Shown here: positions 43,365 through 51,265 of the stretch, piece after piece
How positions within the stretch are numbered: the stretch's first letter is position 1
Layout: every line of letters starts with the position of its first letter
Translations under genes and position numbers: made by a program
Assembly (NCBI RefSeq): GCF_014650755.1
Contig: NZ_BMVO01000009.1
Span: 1-64,000, forward strand
Direction: 5' to 3'
Origin: Streptomyces chryseus
Lineage (GTDB): Bacteria; Actinomycetota; Actinomycetes; Streptomycetales; Streptomycetaceae
DNA: 64,000 nucleotides
Notes under the pieces: generated by a model
Told to the model about the DNA's origin: nothing
Database searches by the model: none
What the model saw: the letters and a program-made list of their open reading frames with translations, nothing else

Positions 43365-44372
43365 ATGAGCGGTATCGCGAGGACGCGCAGTCGCCGGAGC
43401 ACCGTCATCGGAGTCGCCGCGGTCGCGGCGGCGGGCGTCATGACGGCCGTGATCCCGGCCGTCGCCGACAGCGGGGGTTCCCACCCGCGGACCGGCGGGA
43501 ACGGCGAGCGTGCCGCGTCGTACTTCGTGGCCGGCCTGCGGGGCGCCAACGAGGTGCCGGTGGAGGGCGGACCCGCCGCGGGCGACAAGGACGGCGTCGC
43601 GCTGGAGTTCGTCAGGGTCAAGGGCACCACGGTGTCGTTCGCCGTGAAGTGGCGCGGCACCGACAAGCCCACCGCGCTCCACATCCACCAGGGCGGCAAG
43701 GGTGCCAACGGCGGCCTCAAGATCGACTTCACCGGGCAGCTAGGAAAGGGCGAGGGCGAAACAGGCAAGGGCAAGGGGCTCGGCAAGGGCCTGAGCGGGT
43801 GGCGGACCGCGACCGGCGCGGTCGAGGTCGCGGACGCGGCCGTGCTGGCGGACTTCGAGGCGAACCCCACCGGCTTCTACGCCAACCTGCACACCGCCGA
43901 GTTCCCGGGCGGCGCGGTGCGCGGCCAGTTCCACCGGGTCACCGACGGGTTCGACCTCTCCCGCGCGCTGCACGGCTTCCAGGCCCCGGTCGTCAAGGGC
44001 GAGCAGATCTACGCCTGCCAGGAAGGGGCGGACGGCACGCGCGCGTTCCAGCAGCACGACGTACGCGCCGTACTCGCCGGCGGCATCGCCCACTCCTTCG
44101 TACGGCCCGGCTCCGGTACGCCGCAGTGGGTCGCGCCGGACCGCAGCGCGGTCACCGGCTCGCTCATCGCCAGGAGCCCGAACGGCGCCGGCAACATCCC
44201 CGAGCTCGACCTCCGGGCCCAGCGGTCCGGCGCGAAGCACGGGCTGTTCGCGCGGACCACCGAGATCCTGCGGCTGAACACGGTGGGCGGCACGGCGCCG
44301 GCCGGCGACTGCGAGCCGGGCGCGCTCGCGGCCGTTCCGTACCGGGCGGACTACGTCTTCATCCAGCGCTGA
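43365..44372 (+). CDS. Secreted CHRD plus DUF3455 domain protein
   Basis: 335 residues. A signal peptide covers residues 1-35 (AAVAAAGVMTAVIPAVA-DS). Residues about 48-185 form a CHRD domain (FVAGLRGANEVP, ALHIHQGGKGANG, FYANLHTAEFPGGAVRGQ), with a Gly/Lys-rich insert at about 126-143. Residues about 190-335 match DUF3455 (QIYACQEG, PQWVAPDRSAVTGSL, LRLNTVGGTAPAGDC, VPYRADYVF). Both domains are extracytoplasmic and of unknown biochemical role. The fusion is uncommon to my knowledge. The ATG at 43365 follows GGGGAG at slightly long spacing. Confidence 0.82.
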   Translation: MSGIARTRSRRSTVIGVAAVAAAGVMTAVIPAVADSGGSHPRTGGNGERAASYFVAGLRGANEVPVEGGPAAGDKDGVALEFVRVKGTTVSFAVKWRGTDKPTALHIHQGGKGANGGLKIDFTGQLGKGEGETGKGKGLGKGLSGWRTATGAVEVADAAVLADFEANPTGFYANLHTAEFPGGAVRGQFHRVTDGFDLSRALHGFQAPVVKGEQIYACQEGADGTRAFQQHDVRAVLAGGIAHSFVRPGSGTPQWVAPDRSAVTGSLIARSPNGAGNIPELDLRAQRSGAKHGLFARTTEILRLNTVGGTAPAGDCEPGALAAVPYRADYVFIQR

Positions 44373-44396
44373 CCGCGAACTGGATGCAAGGGACAA

Positions 44397-44431
44397 CCGG
44401 CGCCTTCCCTCTCTGACGGGGGAGGCGCCGG
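44397..44431 (+). terminator. Terminator after the CHRD gene
   Basis: CCGGCGCCT-T-CCC pairs with GGGGG-A-GGCGCCGG, a stem of about 12 bp with a bulge, 25 bp after the stop codon. Confidence 0.65.
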
Positions 44432-44603
44432 CGCCGTGTGTCATCCCCGAGCAGTACATGAGTTGATCCCGGGGTCTGACGCTTCCCGCCCGCCGATTTG
44501 GTCAGATGGTAAGCACCACTCCCCACCCGTACGGGTGAGAATGGCGGCGCGGGGTGGACGAGTGCAACTGACGACGGCCGCCAACCACGGAGGTAGGGCA
44601 CAG

Positions 44604-45863
44604 ATGGCACCGAACGACAGCGCACAGACCACCGAGGGCGGGGACTTCACCGCGGGGCGCCGGAAGGCCGCGCGCTACATCGTCCCGGTCGCGGTGGCGG
44701 GGGTGGCGGCGGCGACCTTCGGGCTTGTCCCGGCGCTCGCCGACTCCGGCGACCCCGACCTGCCGAAGATCACCGCTCAGCAGGTGATCGAGAAGATCGC
44801 GGCGTCGGACACGCAGCAGCTCTCCGGCACCGTGAAGATCACCACCGACCTGGGCATCCCCTCGCTCGGCGGCATCACGGGCAGCCTGGCGCCCAAGGGC
44901 GAGGGTGACGGCGAGGGTTCGTCGGCCGACCCGCAGGCCAAGCTGATGGAACTGGCCTCCGGTACGCACACACTGCGTGTCGCGGCCGACGGTCCGGACA
45001 AGCAGCGGGTCTCGATCCTGGACGACGCCGCGGAGTACAGCCTCATCCACAACGCCGGTGAGGTGTGGGCGTACGACAGTGCCTCGAACGAGGCGTTCCA
45101 CGCCGAGGCCCCCGCCGGCGCCAAGGAGTCGGCCAAGGGCTCGGGCAAGGACGCCGACCAGCACGAGAAGCTGCCCGAGGGCGTCCCCACGACCCCCAAG
45201 GCACTGGCCGAGGAGGCGCTGAAGGCCGCGGACAAGACCACGTCCGTGACGGTCGACGGTACGGCGCAGGTCGCGGGCCGGGACGCGTACCAGCTGCTCA
45301 TCAAGCCCAAGCAGTCCGGCTCGACGATCGAGTCCGTCCGGATCGCGGTCGACGCGGAGAACGGCGTACCGCTCAAGTTCACGCTCGCGCCGACCGGCGG
45401 GGGCAAGGCCGCGGTCGACGCGGGCTTCACCAAGGTCGACTTCGCCAAGCCGGCAGCGGACACCTTCAGCTTCAGCCCGCCCAAGGGCGCGAAGGTGACC
45501 GAGGCCGACGAGCAGCAGGGCCACGAGAAGGAGTTCGGCAAGGAGTTCGGCAAGGAGTTCAAGGGCGAGGAGGACCTGAAGGACTTCGAGGGCCTCAACG
45601 TCGTCGGCGAGGGCTGGACCACGGTCGCCGAGATCTCGTCCCCCGGCGGCGCGAAGGACTTCAAGGCGCCCGAGAAGGGCGAGGTGCCCCCGGAGGCCGA
45701 GCAGTTCCTGGACGCGCTGGGCGACAAGGTGTCCGGCGAGTTCGGCTCGGGAACGGTCTTCAAGACGCGTCTCGTCAACGCCCTGATGACGGACGACGGC
45801 AAGATGTACGTCGGCGCGGTCACCCAGGACGCGCTGGTCCGGGCCGCCAACGCGGCGAAGTAG
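44604..45863 (+). CDS. LolA-like lipoprotein-carrier-fold secreted protein
   Basis: 419 residues. The N-terminus has a signal-anchor or signal peptide (YIVPVAVAGVAAATFGLVPALA-DS) after a charged stretch. The rest resembles the actinobacterial LolA/LppX-like fold, with SGTVKITTDLGIP, LRVAADGPDKQRVSILDD and GRDAYQLLIKPKQSGSTIESV. A Lys/Glu/Phe repeat (GKEF three times) at about residues 309-319 is encoded by a near-perfect 12-bp tandem repeat. It is followed 19 bp later by an ABC transporter pair, suggesting a shared envelope export or lipid function. The ATG at 44604 has GGAGGTAGGG. Confidence 0.78.
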   Translation: MAPNDSAQTTEGGDFTAGRRKAARYIVPVAVAGVAAATFGLVPALADSGDPDLPKITAQQVIEKIAASDTQQLSGTVKITTDLGIPSLGGITGSLAPKGEGDGEGSSADPQAKLMELASGTHTLRVAADGPDKQRVSILDDAAEYSLIHNAGEVWAYDSASNEAFHAEAPAGAKESAKGSGKDADQHEKLPEGVPTTPKALAEEALKAADKTTSVTVDGTAQVAGRDAYQLLIKPKQSGSTIESVRIAVDAENGVPLKFTLAPTGGGKAAVDAGFTKVDFAKPAADTFSFSPPKGAKVTEADEQQGHEKEFGKEFGKEFKGEEDLKDFEGLNVVGEGWTTVAEISSPGGAKDFKAPEKGEVPPEAEQFLDALGDKVSGEFGSGTVFKTRLVNALMTDDGKMYVGAVTQDALVRAANAAK

Positions 45864-45882
45864 GCGAGCGGGGAAGACCGGG

Positions 45883-46857
45883 GTGCAGGAGTTGTCCGCC
45901 GTGGACCGTGACGCCGTGTCCGCCGCCGTGATCGAGACACGGGGGCTCACGAAGCGTTTCCGCGGCGGGCAGCTCGCCGTCGACTCCCTCGACCTCAGCG
46001 TGCCGGCCGGCAGCGTCTTCGGCTTCCTCGGGCCCAACGGCTCGGGCAAGACGACCACCATCCGGATGCTCATGGGGCTGATCGCGCCGACCTCCGGTAC
46101 GGCGGCGCTGCTCGGCCACCCGGTGCCCCGCGCCGCCCGCAGCGTCCTGCCGCAGGTCGGCGCGCTGATCGAGGGACCGGCGCTGTACGGGTTCCTGTCG
46201 GGTCGCGACAATCTGATCCGGTACGACTCCGCCGACCCGGCGGCCGACCCGCGCACCCGCCGGGCGCGGGTCGCGGCGGCGCTCGACCGGGTGGGGCTGA
46301 CGGCGGCGGGCGGCAAGAAGGCCAAGGCGTACTCGCTGGGCATGAAGCAGCGGCTGGGGCTCGCGTCCGCGCTGCTCCAGCCGCGCAGGCTGCTTGTGCT
46401 CGACGAGCCGACGAACGGTCTCGACCCGCAGGGCATGCGCGAGATCCGCTCGCTGGTACGGGAACTGGCGGCCGACGGTACGACGGTCTTCCTCTCCTCG
46501 CACCTGCTCGACGAGATCGAGCAGGTGTGCACCCACGCGGCGGTGATGTCCCGGGGCCGGCTCGTCGTCCAGGGCCCGGTCACCGAGCTGGCGGCCGGTG
46601 CGCGCGGGCGGCTCGTCGTCACCACACCGGACACGGCGCAGGCGGCGCGGGTGCTCAAGGAGCACGGGGTCGCCGACCTGACGGTCGCGCGGGAGCGGGT
46701 GACCGGGGAGCTGCCGCCCGGCGACGTCGAGCCGGCGGACCTCAACGCCGCGCTCGTACGGGCCGACGTACGGGTGAGGTCCTTCGGCGTCGAACGCGCT
46801 TCGCTGGAGGACGCCTTCGTGGCGCTGACGGGGGAGGGCTTCGATGTCGCGGGCTGA
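45883..46857 (+). CDS. ABC transporter ATP-binding protein
   Basis: 324 residues. Walker A is GPNGSGKTT (about residue 50), the signature is YSLGMKQRLG, Walker B is LLVLDEPT and the H-loop is SSHLLDE. The C-terminal 100 residues match the accessory domain of DrrA/CcmA-like exporters (ending RASLEDAFVALTGEG). It energises the permease encoded next, which overlaps by 14 nt. The exported substrate is unknown. The GTG at 45883 has GAGCGGGGAAG upstream. Confidence 0.92.
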   Translation: MQELSAVDRDAVSAAVIETRGLTKRFRGGQLAVDSLDLSVPAGSVFGFLGPNGSGKTTTIRMLMGLIAPTSGTAALLGHPVPRAARSVLPQVGALIEGPALYGFLSGRDNLIRYDSADPAADPRTRRARVAAALDRVGLTAAGGKKAKAYSLGMKQRLGLASALLQPRRLLVLDEPTNGLDPQGMREIRSLVRELAADGTTVFLSSHLLDEIEQVCTHAAVMSRGRLVVQGPVTELAAGARGRLVVTTPDTAQAARVLKEHGVADLTVARERVTGELPPGDVEPADLNAALVRADVRVRSFGVERASLEDAFVALTGEGFDVAG

Positions 46858-47740
46858 GACGACGGTCCGGCGGGAGGACGGTGCGCGGGGTCCCGGCGCG
46901 CTGTGGACCCTGGGCCTGCTGCGGTCCGAGCTGACCCTCACCTTCCGGCGCTGGCGCACCCTCGCGCTGCTGGCGGTGCTGGCCGCCGTACCCGTCCTCA
47001 TCGGCATCGCGGTGAAGATCGAGACGAGCGACGGTTCGCCGGTCGGCGGCGGGGGAGCGGAAGGGGGCGGGCCGGCCTTCCTCACCCAGATCACCAACAA
47101 CGGTCTGTTCCTGGTCTTCGCGGCGCTCGCCGCGACCCTGCCGGTCTTCCTGCCGATGGCCGTAGGCGTCGTCGCGGGCGACGCGGTGGCGGGCGAGGCG
47201 AACGCCGGCACGCTGCGCTATCTGCTGGTCGCCCCGGCCGGACGCACCCGGCTGCTGTTCGCGAAGTACGCGTCCACGCTGGTCTTCTGCCTGGTCGCGA
47301 CCCTGGTCGTCGCCGTGTCGGCACTGGCCACCGGGGCCCTGCTCTTCCCGCTCGGCGAGGTCACCACGATCTCCGGCACGCGGATCGGCTTCGGGGAGGG
47401 CCTGCTGAGGGCGGTGCTGATCGCGGCGGTGGTGGCGGCCTCGCTGATCGGGCTGGCGGCGATCGGCCTGTTCGTCTCGACGCTCACCCACAGCGGCGTC
47501 GCGGCGATGGCGACGACCGTCGGGCTCCTGATCACGGTGCAGATCCTGGACACGATCCCGCAGCTGAGCGTGATCCACCCGTATCTCTTCCCGCACTACT
47601 GGCTGTCCTTCGCGGACCTGTTGCGCCAGCCGGTGTACTGGGACGAGGTGCTGGACAACCTCACGCTGCAGGCCGTGTACGCCGCGGTGTTCGGCTCCGC
47701 CGCCTGGGCGCGTTTCACGACGAAGGACATCACGGCGTGA
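46844..47740 (+). CDS. ABC-2-type transporter permease
   Basis: 298 residues with six predicted membrane helices (for example ALLAVLAAVPVLIGIAV; FLVFAALAATLPVFLPMAVG; FCLVATLVVAVSALATGAL; AVLIAAVVAASLIGLAAIGL). GDAVAGEANAGTLRYLLVAPAGRTRLL is the coupling-helix-like ABC-2 motif region. It starts inside the ATPase gene and is transcribed with it and the LolA-like gene. A gap loop near residue 60 is Gly/Ser-rich. Confidence 0.9.
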   Translation: MSRAETTVRREDGARGPGALWTLGLLRSELTLTFRRWRTLALLAVLAAVPVLIGIAVKIETSDGSPVGGGGAEGGGPAFLTQITNNGLFLVFAALAATLPVFLPMAVGVVAGDAVAGEANAGTLRYLLVAPAGRTRLLFAKYASTLVFCLVATLVVAVSALATGALLFPLGEVTTISGTRIGFGEGLLRAVLIAAVVAASLIGLAAIGLFVSTLTHSGVAAMATTVGLLITVQILDTIPQLSVIHPYLFPHYWLSFADLLRQPVYWDEVLDNLTLQAVYAAVFGSAAWARFTTKDITA

Positions 47741-47742
47741 GG

Positions 47743-47770
47743 CGGCCCGGCCCCCGCCGGGGCCGGGCCG
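47743..47770. terminator. Bidirectional terminator between the ABC permease and aminopeptidase genes
   Basis: Perfect 12-bp inverted repeat (CGGCCCGGCCCC / GGGGCCGGGCCG) with a 4-nt loop, between convergent stops at 47740 and 47789. Confidence 0.85.
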
Positions 47771-47788
47771 TACCGCACGGGGGCGGGA

Positions 47789-49114
47789 TCAGAAGGTGAG
47801 CTTCCAGCTGTCGACGTAGCCGGTGTCCTGCGCGGCGATGTCCTGGACCCTGAGCTTCCAGGCGCCGTTGGCCGCCTCGGCGGACGCGTCCACCGTGTAG
47901 GTGGCGATCACGTTGTCGGCCGAGTCGCTGCTGCTGGAGTTCTTCAGCCGGTACGCCGTGCCGTCGGGCGCCACCAGGTCGACGACCAGGTCGCCGCGCC
48001 AGGTGTGCTTGATGTCCACGCCCACCTTGAGCGCGGCCGGGGCGTTGCCCGTACGGCCCGCGACGGTGACGGTGGAGGTGACGGCCGCGCCGTTGTCCGG
48101 GACGGCGACGTCGGCGGTGTTCTCGTACGCGTCGCCGGGCGGGACGACCGGCCCGCTGCCCAGGGTCCAGACGGCGTGGGCGATCGCGTCGCTGTTGCGG
48201 TCCAGGGCGGTGTCGTTGATGTTCGCCGTGGTGTCGCAGGACGAGTGGTAGCAGCGGTCGAAGGCGGTGCCCGCCGTGCCGCCCCACTTCTGGGCCTGGG
48301 CGCTCGACTTCGTACGGCTGGCGCCGGTGAACAGGCCGCCGACCGGTATGCCGACGTTCTTGAAGCTCGCGTGGTCGGAGCGGCCGTCGCCCTCGGTCTC
48401 GATCTCGGTCGGGACGCCGATGCCCGCGTAGTAGTCCTTGAAGGTCTTCTCGATGGCCGGGTCGTCGTCGTAGACGAAGTAGCCGGGGTTCGGCGAGCCG
48501 ATCATGTCGAAGTTGAGGTAGCCGGAGAACTTGGAGCGCTCGGTGGCCGGGAGGCTGTTGACGTACGCCTTGGAGCCGACGAGGCCCAGTTCCTCAGCGC
48601 CCCACCAGCCGAACCGCAGGTGCTTCGTCGGCTTGAGCTGGGCGCGGGAGACGGCGAGCGCGGTCTCCAGGACGGCGGCGGAGCCGGACCCGTTGTCGTT
48701 GATGCCGGGGCCCGAGGAGACCGAGTCGAGGTGCGCGCCGGCCATCAGGATCTGGTTCGGGTCGCCGCCCGGCCAGTCGGCTATGAGGTTGTAGCCCGTC
48801 GCGCCGCCGGAGGTGAACGTCGTGACGGAGGTGGTGAATCCGGCGGCGTCCAGCTTGGCCTTGACGTAGTCGACGGACGCCTTGTAGCCGGGGCGGCCGT
48901 GCGCGCGGTTGCCGCCGTTGGCGGTGGCTATCGACTGGAACTGGGTCAGGTGCGCCTTGACGTTGGCGAGGGGTATGTCGGGGGCCGCGAGGGCCGCCGC
49001 CGGGGCGGCGGACGCGGTGGGCGCGGTGGCGGAGACCAGGCCGGTGAGGGCGAGGGCGACGGCGGCCACGGTGCGTCTGGAAGTGGAGAGGCGGGAGGTA
49101 CGGGAGAGGTTCAT
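47789..49114 (-). CDS. Secreted M28 aminopeptidase with P/Homo B domain (S. griseus aminopeptidase-like)
   Basis: 441 residues. A signal peptide spans about 1-37 (VAAVALALTGLVSATAPTASA). The M28 metallopeptidase domain (about 45-325) shows the two-zinc ligand set: the His in MAGAHLDSV, the Asp in GINDNGSG, the Glu pair in WGAEELGLVG, the Asp in NFDMIGSP and the His in CYHSSCDT. A P/Homo B domain of about 110 residues follows (VDIKHTWRGDLVVDLVAPDG). It should release N-terminal hydrophobic residues outside the cell. The ATG at 49114 follows GGAG in the leader. Confidence 0.93.
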   Translation of the reverse strand: MNLSRTSRLSTSRRTVAAVALALTGLVSATAPTASAAPAAALAAPDIPLANVKAHLTQFQSIATANGGNRAHGRPGYKASVDYVKAKLDAAGFTTSVTTFTSGGATGYNLIADWPGGDPNQILMAGAHLDSVSSGPGINDNGSGSAAVLETALAVSRAQLKPTKHLRFGWWGAEELGLVGSKAYVNSLPATERSKFSGYLNFDMIGSPNPGYFVYDDDPAIEKTFKDYYAGIGVPTEIETEGDGRSDHASFKNVGIPVGGLFTGASRTKSSAQAQKWGGTAGTAFDRCYHSSCDTTANINDTALDRNSDAIAHAVWTLGSGPVVPPGDAYENTADVAVPDNGAAVTSTVTVAGRTGNAPAALKVGVDIKHTWRGDLVVDLVAPDGTAYRLKNSSSSDSADNVIATYTVDASAEAANGAWKLRVQDIAAQDTGYVDSWKLTF

Positions 49115-49290
49115 GTGGGGGCTCCGGGATTCCGTACGGGGACAGACGGAACGTGCGAGACGCCCCGTGACGCGGGTGGCGGCGCGGGGCGTTGGAGCTG
49201 GTGGTGCGCAGGGCTGAGCATGGCTGTACGTGAGCTGTGCGTGCTGAATGTTCAGCGAGAGTTTGACTGTGCGTCAAGAGCGGAAACCGG

Positions 49291-49785
49291 TCAGCGCTGT
49301 TCGGATGCCGGACGGCGTGCGAGGTACGCGAGACCGCCGCGTGTGGCCGGGCCCCGGTCGGCGGTGAAGGCGATCGAGCCCGCGCGGGTGGTGAGGGCGA
49401 AGGTCCTCGCGTGCGGCGTGCCGGCGCAGGTGAGGTGCTGCCGGGCCGTCGCCCGGCCCGAGGTGACGGTGAGCGTCACGGAGCCCTCGCCCACGCAGGC
49501 CGCCTCGACGACCAGGGGAGTGCCGGGAGCGATCTGGCTGCGGCTGTCGGTGCCCCCGACCGGGCCGGTGGCCGACAGGACGAACGTGCCCTCCTCGTCG
49601 ACGTCGTCCGGGTCGCTCAGGGCCCCGGCGGCGACCTGGGCCAGCTGCTGATCACCGGGCGGCCGGGAGGGCGCGCTCAGGGTCCGCTGCGGCTCGGGAG
49701 CCGTCGGCGTGGCGCAGGCGGCCGTACCGCTGAGAAAGGCGAAGGCGGCGAGTGCCGCGCCGGCCGGGCGTATGGCGTCCTTCAT
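49291..49785 (-). CDS. Putative lipoprotein of unknown function
   Basis: 164 residues. The N-terminus (AGAALAAFAFLSGTAAC) looks like a lipoprotein signal with the modified cysteine at residue 24, although Thr at position -3 is unusual. The mature part is Pro/Ser/Thr-rich then a compact beta-rich region (FVLSATGPVGG, LVVEAACVGEGSVTLTVTSG, HLTCAG) with two cysteines. The ATG at 49785 has GGGGGA. No known domain is recognised. It lies upstream of, and on the same strand as, the aminopeptidase gene. Confidence 0.65.
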   Translation of the reverse strand: MKDAIRPAGAALAAFAFLSGTAACATPTAPEPQRTLSAPSRPPGDQQLAQVAAGALSDPDDVDEEGTFVLSATGPVGGTDSRSQIAPGTPLVVEAACVGEGSVTLTVTSGRATARQHLTCAGTPHARTFALTTRAGSIAFTADRGPATRGGLAYLARRPASEQR

Positions 49786-49884
49786 CGGGTCCCCCGTCGG
49801 TCGCTGATGCGGGGACCATGCCGCCCGGCGGGACGGTCCAACCCCGACTTGAGCCAAGTCAGAGCTTCGGGCCGGCCCGAAGCG

Positions 49885-50334
49885 TCACTGGACGCAGAAC
49901 TCGTTGCCCTCGGGGTCGCTCATGACCGTCCATTCCCCGCCGGGCTCCTTCACGTGGCGGACGACCGCCGCGCCGAGCGTCTCCAGGCGGGCGGCCTCCG
50001 CGTCCCGGGTGCCGGGCTCGGCGTGCACGTCGATGTGCAGCCGGTTCTTGACCGTCTTGCGCTCCGGTACGCGCTGGAAGAGGATCCGGCGGCCGAGCCC
50101 CATCCCGCTGTCCTCGTCGTACGGGTCGTCCGGATGCCGGACGGCGACCAGATCCCGCCAGGCGCGGCGGCCGTGGGACTCCACGGTCAGTTCCGGCGGC
50201 GCGGCGCCGATGCCGATGAGGCGCTCGATGAGCGCGTCGTTGTCCTCCACCGCGTAGCCGAGGGCGGCGGCCCAGAAGTCGGCCTGCGCGTGCGGGTCGT
50301 TGGCGTCCACGACGAGCTTCCAGTGCAGTGTCAT
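49885..50334 (-). CDS. VOC (glyoxalase/bleomycin-resistance) family protein
   Basis: 149 residues with two beta-alpha-beta-beta-beta repeats (WKLVVDANDPHAQADFWAAALGY; NRLHIDVHAEPG; WTVMSDPEGNEFCV). Members bind a metal and small organic molecules. The likely metal ligands are the histidines near residues 4 and 105 and a C-terminal glutamate. The function is undetermined. The start is only 25 bp from the divergent CGNR gene across a shared palindrome. Confidence 0.85.
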   Translation of the reverse strand: MTLHWKLVVDANDPHAQADFWAAALGYAVEDNDALIERLIGIGAAPPELTVESHGRRAWRDLVAVRHPDDPYDEDSGMGLGRRILFQRVPERKTVKNRLHIDVHAEPGTRDAEAARLETLGAAVVRHVKEPGGEWTVMSDPEGNEFCVQ

Positions 50335-50336
50335 GC

Positions 50337-50355
50337 TAACCAGTTATAGTGGTTA
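50337..50355. promoter_or_regulatory. Palindromic divergent promoter between the VOC and CGNR genes
   Basis: TAACCA-N7-TGGTTA forms a 19-bp dyad that contains TATAGT on the plus strand and TATAAC on the minus strand. Each hexamer sits 6-9 bp before its own start codon, implying leaderless transcripts both ways. The dyad probably binds the CGNR regulator. Confidence 0.6.
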
Positions 50356-50359
50356 CGTG

Positions 50360-50995
50360 ATGGAGCCCGCAACAGACTCGCCCGGCCTCACCCTGCGTAC
50401 GCCGGAGGGCCGCCCCTACCTCTTCGACCCAGGCGCCCTGTGCCTTGAGCTGCTGCCGACCGGCGGCCCCGGGCTGCTCGCCCGGTACGAGGTGCTGCAC
50501 GAGCCGGCCGACCTGGCCCGCTGGGCGGCGAGGAGCCGGCTGCCGGGCGGCCTCGACCTCACGGTGGGCCCGGGCGAGCTCGCGGACGCGCGCGCCCTGC
50601 GGGACGCCCTCCACCGGCTCGCCGGGGACCGGGCCCACGGCCGCGCCCTGGCCGCCCGTGACCTGGACGTGGTCAACGAGCGGGCGGCGCGCGAGCCCTT
50701 GGTCGCCCGCATCGACGTGGGCGCGGGCGTGGGCGCCGTACGGGCGTGGGCGCCGGGAGCCACGGGGGACCAGCTGCTGTCGACGGTGGCCCGCGACGCG
50801 GTCGACCTGTTCACCGGACCGCACGCCCACCGGATCCGCGAATGCGGCTCGCACGACTGCCACCTGCTGTTCGTCGACACCTCGCGCCCCGGTCGCCGTC
50901 GCTGGTGCGCGATGGAACGCTGTGGGAACCGGAGCAAGGCGCGGGCCCACCGGGCGCGCCAGGCCCTGAGCGGGGCGGGCGAAGGAGGAGCATGA
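50360..50995 (+). CDS. CGNR zinc-finger transcription regulator (ABATE domain)
   Basis: 211 residues. The N-terminal part is an ABATE stress-response-type domain. The C-terminal 45 residues hold the CGNR zinc finger, C-x4-C followed by C-x4-C-G-N-R (CGSHDCHLLF and WCAMERCGNR) and an Arg/Ala-rich helix. It is divergent from the VOC gene and likely regulates it and itself. The ATG at 50360 or the adjacent GTG at 50357 starts it; transcription appears to begin at or next to the codon. Confidence 0.88.
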   Translation: MEPATDSPGLTLRTPEGRPYLFDPGALCLELLPTGGPGLLARYEVLHEPADLARWAARSRLPGGLDLTVGPGELADARALRDALHRLAGDRAHGRALAARDLDVVNERAAREPLVARIDVGAGVGAVRAWAPGATGDQLLSTVARDAVDLFTGPHAHRIRECGSHDCHLLFVDTSRPGRRRWCAMERCGNRSKARAHRARQALSGAGEGGA

Positions 50996-51034
50996 AGTGC
51001 GTACTGCCGCCGGCCCCCTGATCACCCCACCGGC

Positions 51035-51265
51035 TCAGCGGGCGGCATCCGTCGCGGCGACGCCCGCGGCCGGCTGCTCTTCGCCCGTCGTCCGGGCGTC
51101 GTAGTCGGCGCGGGCCGCCGCGATCTCGTTCTGGTGCTGCTCGGTCCACGTCACCAGTGAGCGGATCGTGGTGTGCAACGTCGCGCCGAGCGGCGTGAGT
51201 TCGTACTCCACACGCGGCGGCACCACCGGATGCACCGTGCGCCTGACGAGCCCGTCGCGCTCCAG
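51035..51265 (-). pseudogene. 5'-truncated HxlR-family regulator
   Basis: In-frame sequence without a start codon, preceded directly by the TAA of rarD. It encodes the C-terminal half of an HxlR winged-helix regulator: LERDGLVRR, then VPPRVEYELTPLG and a dimerisation helix (IRSLVTWTEQHQ). About 76 codons remain; the N-terminal 40-50 residues with the first DNA-binding helices are missing. A GTG at 51235 could still start a 66-residue piece, but it would lack the recognition helix. It probably arose by a deletion that brought the rarD end next to it. Confidence 0.8.
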
